64,000 nt of DNA from an uncultured Eubacteriales bacterium (GTDB taxonomy: Bacteria; Bacillota; Clostridia; Oscillospirales; QAMX01), in contig CAKTEH010000004.1 of the NCBI GenBank assembly GCA_934546935.1, positions 62,001-126,000 on the forward strand. Reading direction: 5' to 3'. Positions 54,633-63,167 of the stretch are shown here, one piece after another. Positions within the stretch are counted from its first letter, which is position 1. The number at the start of each line of letters is the position of its first letter. Position numbers and translations under genes: made by a program. A model generated the notes under the pieces. It was not told the DNA's origin, did not search any database, and worked only from the letters and a program-made list of their open reading frames with translations.

Positions 54633-56300
54633 TTACTGATTGAACAGGGAGAGCTTCAGAGCTTTCAGACGCTTCATAACGTCACAGCCTCCACGGCCGA
54701 AGTAGTCATGCAGATGCTTGTATTCTGCATAAATCTGATCATACAAATCGCTGTTTTCTGCAATCGGCTCGTAGTGCTCGTCAAGCACTTTCGCCATATG
54801 GCGGCCGGCTTCGAACACATCGTTATAGCCGCCGGCGGCGCTTCCTGCCGCGACAGAGGCCATAATGGCGCTGCCTAGTGCGCCGCACTGGGTCGTACCG
54901 GCGATATAGACCGGCATTTTCAGCACATCGGCGTAAATCTGCATCATCATTGGGTCTTTCTGTGCGATACCGCCGGCTGCATAGAAAGCGTCGATGGCGA
55001 CGCCGTGCGAGCGGAAATTTTCCACAATCATACGGGTACCATAAGCCGTCGCTTCGATCAGCGCGCGGTAGATATCCTCCGGCTTGGTTTGAAGGGTCAT
55101 ACCAAGAATCAGACCCGTCAGATCTACGTCAACAAGGATGGAGCGGTTACCGTTCCACCAATCCAATGCCAGAAGCCCGCTTTCCCCCGGTTTTTTGTTT
55201 TCACAAAGACTCTTTAAATACTGATGAATATTCATCCCCCTGCGCTTGGCTTCCTCATGGTAAGCGGCAGGGACGCAGGTGTCTACCACCCAGGCAAAAT
55301 GATCGCCGACGCAGCTTTGTCCAGCCTCATAACCGTAATAACCGGGTACAATCCCATCCTCCACATAACCACAGATTCCCGGGACGCTGTGCTCTTCGGT
55401 GCCCAGCACCATGTGGCAGGTTGAGGTACCGATAATTGCAACCATTTTCCCAGGGCCGTCTACAACAGCAGGGACCGCGACATGCGCGTCTACATTGGCT
55501 ACAGCGATGGCGATGCCCGGGTGCAGTCCGGTGGCGCATGCCATTTCTTCAGTCAGGCCGCCAGCGCGCGATCCAAGCGGGAGAATCGGTCCGGTCAGTT
55601 TTTCCTCGACAAGATTTTCCATGCGCGGGTCCAATGCACGGAAAAAGTCTTTGGAGGGGTAGCCCTCACGTTTATGCCAGAGCGCTTTGTATCCGGCTGT
55701 GCAGGAATTGCGGGTTTTGACGCCGCAGAGCTGCCAAACCACCCAGTCGCAGGCTTCCATAAAGACATCGGCCTGGGCGTAAATTTCAGGTGCTTCGTTT
55801 AAAATCTGCCAGATCTTCGGGATCATCCACTCCGAAGAAATTTTGCCGCCGTAGCGCGCAAGCCAGGTTTCGCCGCGTTCTTCCGCAATGCGGTTGAGCT
55901 CGTTTGCCTCATCCTGGGCTGCATGATGCTTCCAAAGCTTCACATAGGCATGCGGCTCGTCAGCAAGCGCAGGCAGGAAACACAGCGGTGTGCCATCCGC
56001 TTTTACCGGCAGCATGGTGCAGGCGGTAAAGTCGATTGCCAGACCGATGATATCTCCGGCGTCGACGCCCGATTTGGCCAGGACATCAGGAATGGTAGTT
56101 TTTAATACGTCTATGTAATCCTGCGGATGCTGAAGCGCCCAGTCCGGCGCCAACGTCTTGCCAGAGGGAAGGGTCTCATCCATAACCGCATGCGGGTATT
56201 CCAAAACACTGTGGGCAAGCTCGCGCCCGTCGGAAAGGTCGACTAAAGCCGCGCGGCCGGAAAGTGTGCCATAATCAATGCCGATTGCATATTTGCTCAT
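54633..56300 (-). CDS. araB: L-ribulokinase
   Basis: FGGY-family kinase of arabinose use. 555 residues, with IGIDYGTLSGRAALVD at the start, GLAIDFTACTMLPV and DVDLTGLILGM in the C-terminal half. This is full AraB length. araA, araD and a transporter are not in the window, so it is an isolated copy. The promoter lies at 56346-56374. Confidence 0.93.
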   Translation of the reverse strand: MSKYAIGIDYGTLSGRAALVDLSDGRELAHSVLEYPHAVMDETLPSGKTLAPDWALQHPQDYIDVLKTTIPDVLAKSGVDAGDIIGLAIDFTACTMLPVKADGTPLCFLPALADEPHAYVKLWKHHAAQDEANELNRIAEERGETWLARYGGKISSEWMIPKIWQILNEAPEIYAQADVFMEACDWVVWQLCGVKTRNSCTAGYKALWHKREGYPSKDFFRALDPRMENLVEEKLTGPILPLGSRAGGLTEEMACATGLHPGIAIAVANVDAHVAVPAVVDGPGKMVAIIGTSTCHMVLGTEEHSVPGICGYVEDGIVPGYYGYEAGQSCVGDHFAWVVDTCVPAAYHEEAKRRGMNIHQYLKSLCENKKPGESGLLALDWWNGNRSILVDVDLTGLILGMTLQTKPEDIYRALIEATAYGTRMIVENFRSHGVAIDAFYAAGGIAQKDPMMMQIYADVLKMPVYIAGTTQCGALGSAIMASVAAGSAAGGYNDVFEAGRHMAKVLDEHYEPIAENSDLYDQIYAEYKHLHDYFGRGGCDVMKRLKALKLSLFNQ

Positions 56301-56345
56301 GTTTTCACCTCAGAATGAATGGAATAAAATAGGATCTCTATCTTC

Positions 56346-56374
56346 ATTATGCGTTTATTTTTGCCAAAAGTCAA
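56346..56374 (-). promoter_or_regulatory. Promoter of araB-GDPD
   Basis: On the minus strand TTGACT (56374-56369), 17-base spacer and CATAAT (56351-56346). Confidence 0.6.
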
Positions 56375-56451
56375 TATGTCCTTGGGATTATCACTTAAAA
56401 ATCAGCGGTTTTCATCGAAAAAACTGACGCTTTCACGGGAATGTAAAGCTT

Positions 56452-57555
56452 TTAGTATTCGTCCCAGGTAAAACAGGGCTGCTCGGGCCAGCAGCGGTCG
56501 AATTCCTCCGCCCGCGAAACGCTGCATATTTGCGCGCCTTCTTCTGCAAGCGTATGCAGGCTGCGGTAGCCGCAGGCAAGCTGGATAAGCTGTCCGGCGG
56601 TACATATAAAATCGGGATCCCGCTGTACACGGTAACCGTTGAGATCAAAAATGCCGTTGTTGCTTTCTACTGTGCTTCCTGTCACCTCGACGCAAAACCT
56701 GGGGTCATGGAAGACTTTGCGAAGAAGCGCCGAGGTATTCGCTATGGCTGCCGCGCCGAACGGAACCTGCTTAGCGGGAAAGGCAAGCGCCTGGCCGGGC
56801 GGGATGCGTCCTGAAAATCCGAGCCCGTATCCGGCAGCCCGGCTGCGCAGGGCGGTGAAAAGGCGCTGCATGGCTTCTGCGTCCTGCCACGCACCTTCAC
56901 GCAGATGCAGGCAGCCTTCCAGGGTTTCGCAGAACGCATATGCCGTAAGCTGTCCGCTTTGCCCTTCGATGACCCAGCCTTCACCGCCGTCACAGAGATA
57001 ATCGGACAATTTTATCCGGAAATCATGTGCGCTGCGGGCAAGGCAGGTCGAATAGGGAAGGCAGAACCGGGTGTAAAGTGAGCGCATCTGTGGAAGCAGC
57101 TGCGGCCGTACTGGGATCAGGGGGCTTACAGGCGGATTCGTGCAGGAAGCGGGCGGAAGGGAAAACAGCTGGGTATCGGAAACGGGAACAAAAGAAAAAT
57201 GCCTGTAAATCCGGAAGTCAACGGGTTTTTGGACGATAACGGCATGCCCAGCGTCTGAAAGCGCATGCATGGCAAAACGCAGGCAGGCGCCCATATGCCC
57301 ACGCCCTTCGAAATGCTGTGCAGTAGATACGCCGCAAAGCATAGCCCCCCGGACGCTGCTGCCGCGGATACGGACGCGGACCGGCGGGATCTGCAGGGCA
57401 CTGGAAATACATCCGGTTTCTTCATAGACGACAGTTGTTTCAGGCCGGGCGCGTTCGCGAAAGAAAAAATCGGCAAAGGCATCGCTGTCCCCGAAGCGCG
57501 CCTGCCATAAATCGCGTACTTTGGCCATATCCTGCGGCTGTGCCCATCTAGGCAT
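56452..57555 (-). CDS. Eis-like GNAT N-acetyltransferase
   Basis: 367 residues. The first GNAT domain shows MAKVRDLWQARFGDSDAFADFFF and the acetyl-CoA loop region LCGVSTAQHFEGRGHMGACLR (residues cited as short pieces). A second GNAT-like part and an SCP2-like C-terminal domain follow, the three-part layout of Eis-related proteins. Some Eis proteins acetylate aminoglycosides; nothing here proves that. The ATG at 57555 follows GAGGAGG and overlaps the AraC gene by 8 bases. Confidence 0.78.
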   Translation of the reverse strand: MPRWAQPQDMAKVRDLWQARFGDSDAFADFFFRERARPETTVVYEETGCISSALQIPPVRVRIRGSSVRGAMLCGVSTAQHFEGRGHMGACLRFAMHALSDAGHAVIVQKPVDFRIYRHFSFVPVSDTQLFSLPPASCTNPPVSPLIPVRPQLLPQMRSLYTRFCLPYSTCLARSAHDFRIKLSDYLCDGGEGWVIEGQSGQLTAYAFCETLEGCLHLREGAWQDAEAMQRLFTALRSRAAGYGLGFSGRIPPGQALAFPAKQVPFGAAAIANTSALLRKVFHDPRFCVEVTGSTVESNNGIFDLNGYRVQRDPDFICTAGQLIQLACGYRSLHTLAEEGAQICSVSRAEEFDRCWPEQPCFTWDEY

Positions 57556-58303
57556 TTGTATCCTCCTCTCCGGCACCCGGACTGTGCCCGTAGGTCTGCT
57601 TATATAAACGGCAGAAATAGCTTACGCTGTGAAATCCCGCAGCCTGTGCGGCCATGTGCACAGGTAGCCGGGCAGTCCGAATGAGCGCCTGCGCACGCGC
57701 CAGGCGCAGCTTGATGCGGTATTCAGCAGGGGAAAGGCCGTAGTATCGGGAAAACAGCGTCCGGAAGCGTGTTTCTCCCATTAAGCAGGCCTCTGCATAG
57801 CGGGAAATGGGCTCGCTGCGCAGAAATTCCAGTTCCAACAGCGCTGCACCCGCGGAAATACGCGCCTGTCCCTCCTGTACTGCGGCACAGGCCAATGCAT
57901 CATGTATGGCATACAGGCGCAGAAGCTGGGTGTCCACGGCAAGCGCCGAGGCTTGCCCTGCACCTTGGCAGGCGTTGGCCAGCGCCTGAAAAATGCCGGG
58001 AGCAGCCGGGTCTTTATAAATTGCGGCTGTGCCGAAACATAGCGGATAGGGGACGCAGGCGGATGGGATGCGAACAAGGATCAGCTGCCTGCACCGGAGG
58101 GTAAGCTGGGCTTCGCCGCCCGCGGGCAGGTAGATATACATACCCGAAGAACAGAAAAGCGTTTGCCCAGCAAAACGCGCCTGTAAATTTCCGTCGGCTG
58201 GGAAAAGAAAACTGTGTACCAGCGGTATGGCGGGAAAATTCAGCGTTTCATGGCATGCCCCTGCGAAAACGCAGGGCGTACCGGCAGAGGCATCTGGATT
58301 CAT
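57548..58303 (-). CDS. AraC-family transcription regulator
   Basis: 251 residues. An N-terminal cupin-like sensing part (about 1-140) and a C-terminal double helix-turn-helix (about 150-245) with ISRYAEACLMGETRFRTLF and VHMAAQAAGFHSVSYFCRLYKQTYGHSP, shown in parts. The ATG at 58303 has AAAGGTGG upstream. Coupled to the acetyltransferase gene, so it may regulate that pair or nearby sugar genes. Confidence 0.85.
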   Translation of the reverse strand: MNPDASAGTPCVFAGACHETLNFPAIPLVHSFLFPADGNLQARFAGQTLFCSSGMYIYLPAGGEAQLTLRCRQLILVRIPSACVPYPLCFGTAAIYKDPAAPGIFQALANACQGAGQASALAVDTQLLRLYAIHDALACAAVQEGQARISAGAALLELEFLRSEPISRYAEACLMGETRFRTLFSRYYGLSPAEYRIKLRLARAQALIRTARLPVHMAAQAAGFHSVSYFCRLYKQTYGHSPGAGEEDTNA

Positions 58304-58355
58304 CCTTATATTCCACCTTTCTATTTGTTCCTGTATATAGGAAAAACCTGATTTT

Positions 58356-58364
58356 ATTATACCA
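58356..58364 (-). promoter_or_regulatory. Extended -10 for the AraC-acetyltransferase pair
   Basis: TGGTATAAT on the minus strand (box 58361-58356) with a poor -35. It is the only good promoter-like element upstream of 58303. Confidence 0.45.
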
Positions 58365-58431
58365 TGCCGCATTCCGGAAAGCTATGATGGAAGCGGGTGA
58401 AACTTACCGCAATTTCCTGAAAAAACTGGTA

Positions 58432-58460
58432 TTGACAAATCCTGTCCGCTGTGGTATGAT
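58432..58460 (+). promoter_or_regulatory. Strong promoter of the tRNA cluster
   Basis: TTGACA (58432-58437), 17-base spacer and TATGAT (58455-58460), 20 bases before the first tRNA. Confidence 0.7.
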
Positions 58461-58479
58461 AATCAAGCGCTTTGGGTAT

Positions 58480-58553
58480 GCGGGTGTAGCTCAATGGTAG
58501 AGCGCCAGCCTTCCAAGCTGGATACGTGGGTTCGATTCCCATCACCCGCTCCA
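58480..58553 (+). tRNA. tRNA-Gly (anticodon TCC)
   Basis: Full cloverleaf: acceptor GCGGGTG with CACCCGC, D arm GCTC/GAGC, anticodon stem CCAGC/GCTGG with TCC at 58512-58514, T loop TTCGATT. CCA is encoded (58551-58553). Confidence 0.95.
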
Positions 58554-58601
58554 TTCCCAAGACCGGTTTCCGCCCGGCATGTGCTGTGCAGCCGGCGATA
58601 T

Positions 58602-58678
<77 letters not shown>

Positions 58679-58787
58679 CTTTTTTCCTTCATGCAGATTG
58701 GCCACAAAGTGGAAGAAAAAGAGGCGCGGCAGGTGTTTTGAACGCACAGGGGCAGGTATTGGGACAGTCCTGATGATTGTGGAATAT

Positions 58788-58865
58788 GGTGGATGTAGTT
58801 CAGTTGGCTAGAGCGCCAGATTGTGGCTCTGGAGGTCGCCGGTTCAAGCCCGGTCATCCACCCCA
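58788..58865 (+). tRNA. tRNA-His (anticodon GTG)
   Basis: Acceptor GTGGATG with CATCCAC plus the extra G at position -1 (58788) facing C73. Anticodon stem CCAGA/TCTGG with GTG at 58823-58825, T loop TTCAAGC, encoded CCA. Confidence 0.95.
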
Positions 58866-58879
58866 TTTTTTCCGCATAT

Positions 58880-58956
58880 TGGGATGTAGCCAAGTCGGTA
58901 AAGGCACCAGACTTTGACTCTGGCATGCGTAGGTTCGAATCCTGCCATCCCAGCCA
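58880..58956 (+). tRNA. tRNA-Gln (anticodon TTG)
   Basis: Acceptor TGGGATG with CATCCCA, anticodon stem CCAGA/TCTGG with TTG at 58914-58916, T loop TTCGAAT, encoded CCA. Confidence 0.94.
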
Positions 58957-59029
58957 GTAACGCTTTTTTCCTGTCCGGTGTGACGGGGAAAAAGCATCGG
59001 GATCCACCAGCAAAAGGTTTATATAAAAT

Positions 59030-59105
59030 GATCCATTAGCTCAGTCGGCAGAGCACCTGCCTTTTAAGCAGGGTGTCCGGAGTTCGAATCTCCGATGGAT
59101 CACCA
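59030..59105 (+). tRNA. tRNA-Lys (anticodon TTT)
   Basis: Acceptor GATCCAT with ATGGATC, D arm GCTC/GAGC, anticodon stem CCTGC/GCAGG with TTT at 59063-59065, T loop TTCGAAT, encoded CCA. Confidence 0.95.
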
Positions 59106-59141
59106 AAAAGAAGGACACGCTTTGGCGTGTCCTTCTTTTTT
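59105..59141 (+). terminator. Terminator of the tRNA cluster
   Basis: AGAAGGACACGC (59109-59120) and GCGTGTCCTTCT (59125-59136) with a TTTG loop, flanked by A5 and T5. It begins right after the CCA of tRNA-Lys. Confidence 0.9.
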
Positions 59142-59469
59142 GCAGAAACCGCCTAATTGGATGGCCCTACCCTGCGATATTTATCATGCCAGGCGGAACC
59201 GATTCCGCCTGCGTTAAGATTTTACCTGCGGCAAAGCGCTTGTGACGCGCCACCCGGCGCGGCCGCCAGGAATGCGGTGTTTACAGTGTTGCGATGCGCC
59301 ACATCGCCGCGGATTTTGTATTGCTTGCGTCGGTATCTTTATCCCATAAAGATGTCGCTTGTTTACTTCGGTATTTTTCTTTTTCAAACCATCCTGTTGT
59401 GCGGGGCATTGGTTTGAAGTGCAGCTTTGAAAAGCAAATCAGCGTTTACGATGCTTCATGCTGTACACA
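59142..59469 (+). other. Non-coding stretch before an orphan terminator
   Basis: About 330 bases without a convincing gene. The longest plus-strand open piece (59157-59417, 86 codons) has no ribosome site and low protein likeness. A strong plus-strand terminator follows, so an unrecognised small RNA or a decayed gene is possible. I recognise no known RNA family in it. Confidence 0.3.
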
Positions 59470-59513
59470 AAGCCCGCATGGGAAAACCGGCTCCCATGCG
59501 GGCTTATTTTTTT
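59470..59513 (+). terminator. Orphan plus-strand terminator
   Basis: AAGCCCGCATGGGA (59470-59483) and TCCCATGCGGGCTT (59492-59505), a perfect 14-bp stem with an 8-base loop, followed by ATTTTTTT. No gene on the plus strand ends here. The region from here to 59619 shows nothing else. Confidence 0.8.
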
Positions 59514-59619
59514 GCATTTATTCAGATCCAGTTACCTGTGTGCCGTAAGCCTGTACGGCGGTTTCCTTTTAAGATAGTGCGGCAAGCCCTGTCCTTTTCA
59601 GGCAGCACAGTATTGCTGT

Positions 59620-61125
59620 CTAAGCAGGAATACGTGTCAGACGCACAGCGATATATTCCTGTCCCGGAAGCAGGATACGGAAACGGCCGCTGTATATCCC
59701 CATTTCGGTGACGGTCATATTCCAGGTATCGATAACTTCGACACGGTAGCGGTATGCCGGGTTTTTCCGGAAATCACGGAAGGAGGGCCGGCCAAAGCCG
59801 TAGTAGTGGATCGAATAAGCGTCGCCGTCCCCCTGTTCAGGCACACCGACTGTTTCGTCGAAAATGCCCTGGCCGCGCCGCAGGCCGTGTCCTGGGGTCT
59901 GGGAAAGGATTTTATGCAGAAAACGGATACGCGCCGGGCTTTCTCCGTGCAGCGTTCCTCCATGGCTCCACCAAAGGATATCCTGTGGATGCAGGAAGGT
60001 TTCCCCGTGTCCGGCATAACCACCGCGAAGGGCAGCTTCCCAAAAGCGCCGTACAAGCTCCTGCCCGGATATATTTCCCCAACCCATGTCGATATTGCCC
60101 TCGTAGGCAATTTCATCCCATACGACGGGTTTCCCATAGCGCATGCGCAGCTCATCCGTGTATTCGACGTGACGGTACAGGTCTGTGCGCTGTACACTGC
60201 AATGCGTGATCCATGGACGTGAATAATCGTAATAGTTTACGCAGTTGTGGATTGAACGCAAATGTTGGTAGGGATCCTTGCGGCATAAAAGTGCGGCGTA
60301 ATGTTCCCAATCCTCAAGTGTTTTGGCTGGCATAACGTCGTATTCGTTGGCAAGGCTCCACCAGACATTGCGGTAGGCGGAAAAACGCGCGATGACATAG
60401 TTCCAGTACAGGTCGTCGGCGGCACGGCCCATAGCGGAAAAGCCCCAGCGGTCATATGGATGCATAACGATTACATCTGCTTCAATACCAAGCGTACGCA
60501 GCGAAAGTATTGCCTTCTCAATCCGGCGGAAATGCGCGGGATTGGGACGCATGAAATCCCATTGATTGCCCTCAAAACTGACCGTGTAGCTGAAATTTTC
60601 TTCGGTAAGGCCCGAGCAGTCCACAGGCGTCCCTTCATAGGGAAATGTAACCGGGTCATGAAAATTGTGGATGTAGTGTTTGGGAAAAATACAAAAACGG
60701 ATTTTATTGAAATATCCTTTTTCGAGCTCGCAAAGCGTCTGCTGGTAAACTTCATCACGTTGATGCGTCCATGCATAGCAGGTTGTGCCGACACTGTAGT
60801 AAGGCGTGCCGTCTTCATAGGCAAAATGATATTTTCCAGCGACATGCACCGGCCCATGATTGTTCATGCCCGGCGCGGTTACAGTAAAGACGCCCTGCGA
60901 GCAGGCACCAGGAAAAGAACCCTCGGTCGTATACTGATATTCCCCCTCAAAACGGGGCATGAAGCGTATAAGATAGCGGCCTTCGCCATCGTAGAAGCCG
61001 TCGACTTCTATACGCTCGCTTTTTCCGGTGAATACTGCGCGCAGATATTGCTCGGTGAAGGGGTTGCCTTCGCGCGGGCCGCTGAAGCGAAGCTCCAGCA
61101 CATCCCATTTTTCCACTGTTTTCAT
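59620..61125 (-). CDS. Glycoside-hydrolase-like protein, DUF5060 / DUF4038 / DUF5605 layout
   Basis: 501 residues without signal peptide, hence cytoplasmic. An N-terminal beta domain (about 1-75: WDVLELRFSGPREGNPFTEQYLRA) of DUF5060 type, then a TIM-barrel-like catalytic part (about 90-420) with VGTTCYAWTHQRDE, SLANEYDVM (candidate acid/base Glu) and KPVVWDEIAYEGN (candidate nucleophile Glu), and a C-terminal beta domain of DUF5605 type. Substrate unknown; plant or host glycans are plausible. Its start overlaps the uridine-kinase-like gene by 4 bases. Confidence 0.82.
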   Translation of the reverse strand: MKTVEKWDVLELRFSGPREGNPFTEQYLRAVFTGKSERIEVDGFYDGEGRYLIRFMPRFEGEYQYTTEGSFPGACSQGVFTVTAPGMNNHGPVHVAGKYHFAYEDGTPYYSVGTTCYAWTHQRDEVYQQTLCELEKGYFNKIRFCIFPKHYIHNFHDPVTFPYEGTPVDCSGLTEENFSYTVSFEGNQWDFMRPNPAHFRRIEKAILSLRTLGIEADVIVMHPYDRWGFSAMGRAADDLYWNYVIARFSAYRNVWWSLANEYDVMPAKTLEDWEHYAALLCRKDPYQHLRSIHNCVNYYDYSRPWITHCSVQRTDLYRHVEYTDELRMRYGKPVVWDEIAYEGNIDMGWGNISGQELVRRFWEAALRGGYAGHGETFLHPQDILWWSHGGTLHGESPARIRFLHKILSQTPGHGLRRGQGIFDETVGVPEQGDGDAYSIHYYGFGRPSFRDFRKNPAYRYRVEVIDTWNMTVTEMGIYSGRFRILLPGQEYIAVRLTRIPA

Positions 61126-61900
61126 AGTTTGACGCTCTCTTTCTCTTTAAATTTCAGCGGAGTTATGCGTAGGATACGCGGGTTTTGATAATCTTCGTTG
61201 TCAATAACCAGATTTGCTTTGTCTTTGGGCGAAAATTCTTGGAAATAACGCTGCTGGACAGGGATGTATTTTTCGCGGTACGTTTTGAGGATATCCGGGC
61301 CAAAGCGGGGGATGTCCCGCCGGGCGGCGCGACGGAGCACTTCCGGAAAGCTCACATCGAGAAATATTTTTGTATCCAGATAGGGGAGTACTGGCGGACG
61401 GAACAACAGGCTCCCCTCTAAAAGCATTACATCCCCCGGACAGAGATCCAGGGTAAGCGCCCGGTCATACCGGTCGCTTTGCAGACTCAGACAGGAAACC
61501 CTACGGCGCAGGCAGCCCGTCCGTTTCCAGGGGTCAAGCACCTGCTGGACAAGGCGGGCCAGGTCAAAAGCGTTCTGATAATAGGCTTGCTGTGCATTTG
61601 CTCCCTGCCGGCGCAGTGCAGCGGGATTATGAAAGTCATCGATGCAGATTACCGTATTGCGGATCCCCTGCTGGGTCAGATACTTGGAGAGCAGGGTGGT
61701 AAACTGCGTTTTTCCAGAGGCGTCCACGCCTTGATCCCGGTTATACAACCGGGCCTGAGCAAGTTTTCCCTGATCAGCTGGAAAACAGGAAGAAGATTCC
61801 CGAAATGGGGCGCTCCGGGGAGCGCTGCGCAGGAGTTTGTGGTTTTGAAAGCTGTATGCATGCGTGCCGGATGTTTTTGCATTTCTGAGCTGCAGGACAT
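61122..61900 (-). pseudogene. Uridine-kinase-like P-loop gene, apparently frameshifted
   Basis: The C-terminal 200 residues are a phosphoribulokinase/uridine-kinase-type protein: Walker A GVDASGKT, then VICIDDFHNP, PGDVMLLEGSLLF and RDIPRFG. The normal strand before Walker A is missing in that frame, which reads YNRDQ there. In a second frame, from ATG 61900 with an AAAGGA site, a peptide ends ...RENLLRPGCITGI exactly where the first frame's GVDASGKT begins. One inserted or deleted base around 61733-61742 would join them. Either the gene is broken, the assembly has an indel, or a frameshift is used. The TTG at 61748 as a start would have no ribosome site. Overlaps the glycoside hydrolase gene. 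Confidence 0.65.
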
Positions 61901-61986
61901 GGGATGCGTCCTTTCTTCATGGATTTTTTATATGTTATCATAAACAAACCGGTCAGGCAAGCAGATATACAAAAACTGGAAAAATA

Positions 61987-62015
61987 TTGCTTTATGGATC
62001 TGTTTGGGATACAAT
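61987..62015 (+). promoter_or_regulatory. Promoter of the M42 peptidase gene
   Basis: TTGCTT (61987-61992), 17-base spacer and TACAAT (62010-62015), with GGAGGA before the ATG at 62042. Confidence 0.6.
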
Positions 62016-62041
62016 AAGAAAAAAGCCAGAGGAGGATTTCC

Positions 62042-63079
62042 ATGACTATAGATTATGCGCGCTATGCGCTTGAGCAGGCTGTGCAGCTGTTGGGGATCGA
62101 CAGTCCCACAGGCTTTACCGCAAAAGCTGCGGACTGGGTTGAAGAAGCGTTTGCTTCCCTGGGGTTTTCCGCAATGCGTACGAACAAGGGCGGGGTACTT
62201 ATTGACCTGGGCGGCGCCGGGGATACGCAGGCCCTTTTGCTGCAGGCGCATACCGATACGCTGGGCGCCATGGTCGCAGAAATTAAGGAAAACGGCCGCC
62301 TGCGGCTGACGCCGTTGGGCGGGTTGCGTGCGGAAAATGCGGAGACGGAAAACCTTCGCGTTTACACGCGGACAGGCGCTGTAATTGAGGGGACGCTGCA
62401 GCTCGTCAATGCTTCTGTCCATGTAAACGGAGACTATGCAGAGACAAAGCGCGGTTTTGACACAACGGAGGCCGTGCTTGACAAAGATGTTCAAAGCGCT
62501 TCTGCCGTCCGTGCGCTCGGTATCGAGGTTGGGGATATTGTTTGCTTTGATCCGCGCACACGCATCACCGGGTCCGGGTATATCAAAAGCCGTTTCCTAG
62601 ACGATAAGCTTTCCGTCGGCATTCTGCTGGGGTTTGCACGTTGGCTGAGGGATACGGGGAAAACCCCGCAGCGGCATGTGTGGGTGCATGTCACGGTATA
62701 CGAGGAAGTAGGGCATGGCGGTGCAGCTTCTGTGCCGGCTGGCGTGAGCGAATCGATCAGCGTCGACATGGGTTGTGTAGGCGAAGGGCTGCAGTGTACA
62801 GAGCGGCAGGTCTCCATTTGTGCCAAAGATTCCGGCGGGCCTTACAGCTATGCCGTAGTGGGCAAGCTGATTGAGGCGGCAAAGCGCGAGGGGGCGGATT
62901 ATGCTGTGGATGTATACCCGCATTATGGATCCGACGTAGAAGCAACGTTGCGCGCAGGCTGTGATATCCGACATGGCCTGATCGGCGCGGGGGTTTATGC
63001 GAGCCATGGCTACGAACGCAGCCATATTGACGGCGTACTGAATACGTTAAAGGTTCTGAAAGGATACCTGGGGCTATAA
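62042..63079 (+). CDS. M42-family aminopeptidase
   Basis: 345 residues, cytoplasmic tetrahedral-type metalloaminopeptidase. Metal and catalytic residues are seen in LQAHTDTLGAM, SRFLDDKLSVG, VYEEVGHGGA, ISVDMG and ASHGYERSH near the end. These fit two zinc or cobalt ions. Probable glutamyl or general aminopeptidase; M42 members have also been annotated as endoglucanases. Separate promoter. Confidence 0.9.
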   Translation: MTIDYARYALEQAVQLLGIDSPTGFTAKAADWVEEAFASLGFSAMRTNKGGVLIDLGGAGDTQALLLQAHTDTLGAMVAEIKENGRLRLTPLGGLRAENAETENLRVYTRTGAVIEGTLQLVNASVHVNGDYAETKRGFDTTEAVLDKDVQSASAVRALGIEVGDIVCFDPRTRITGSGYIKSRFLDDKLSVGILLGFARWLRDTGKTPQRHVWVHVTVYEEVGHGGAASVPAGVSESISVDMGCVGEGLQCTERQVSICAKDSGGPYSYAVVGKLIEAAKREGADYAVDVYPHYGSDVEATLRAGCDIRHGLIGAGVYASHGYERSHIDGVLNTLKVLKGYLGL

Positions 63080-63167
63080 AATGTGGGGTGTATGAAAAAA
63101 ATCCCGGAAACAGTAAGCAAAAATTTTAAAATCTGGAAAATACGAATCGGATACAGGGAGGAAAAGT

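Noticed and set aside
61774..62043. Minus-strand 89-codon frame beside the uridine-kinase-like gene
   Set aside because: It overlaps the M42 promoter and the kinase-like frames and has no family features; the frameshift explanation accounts for the region.
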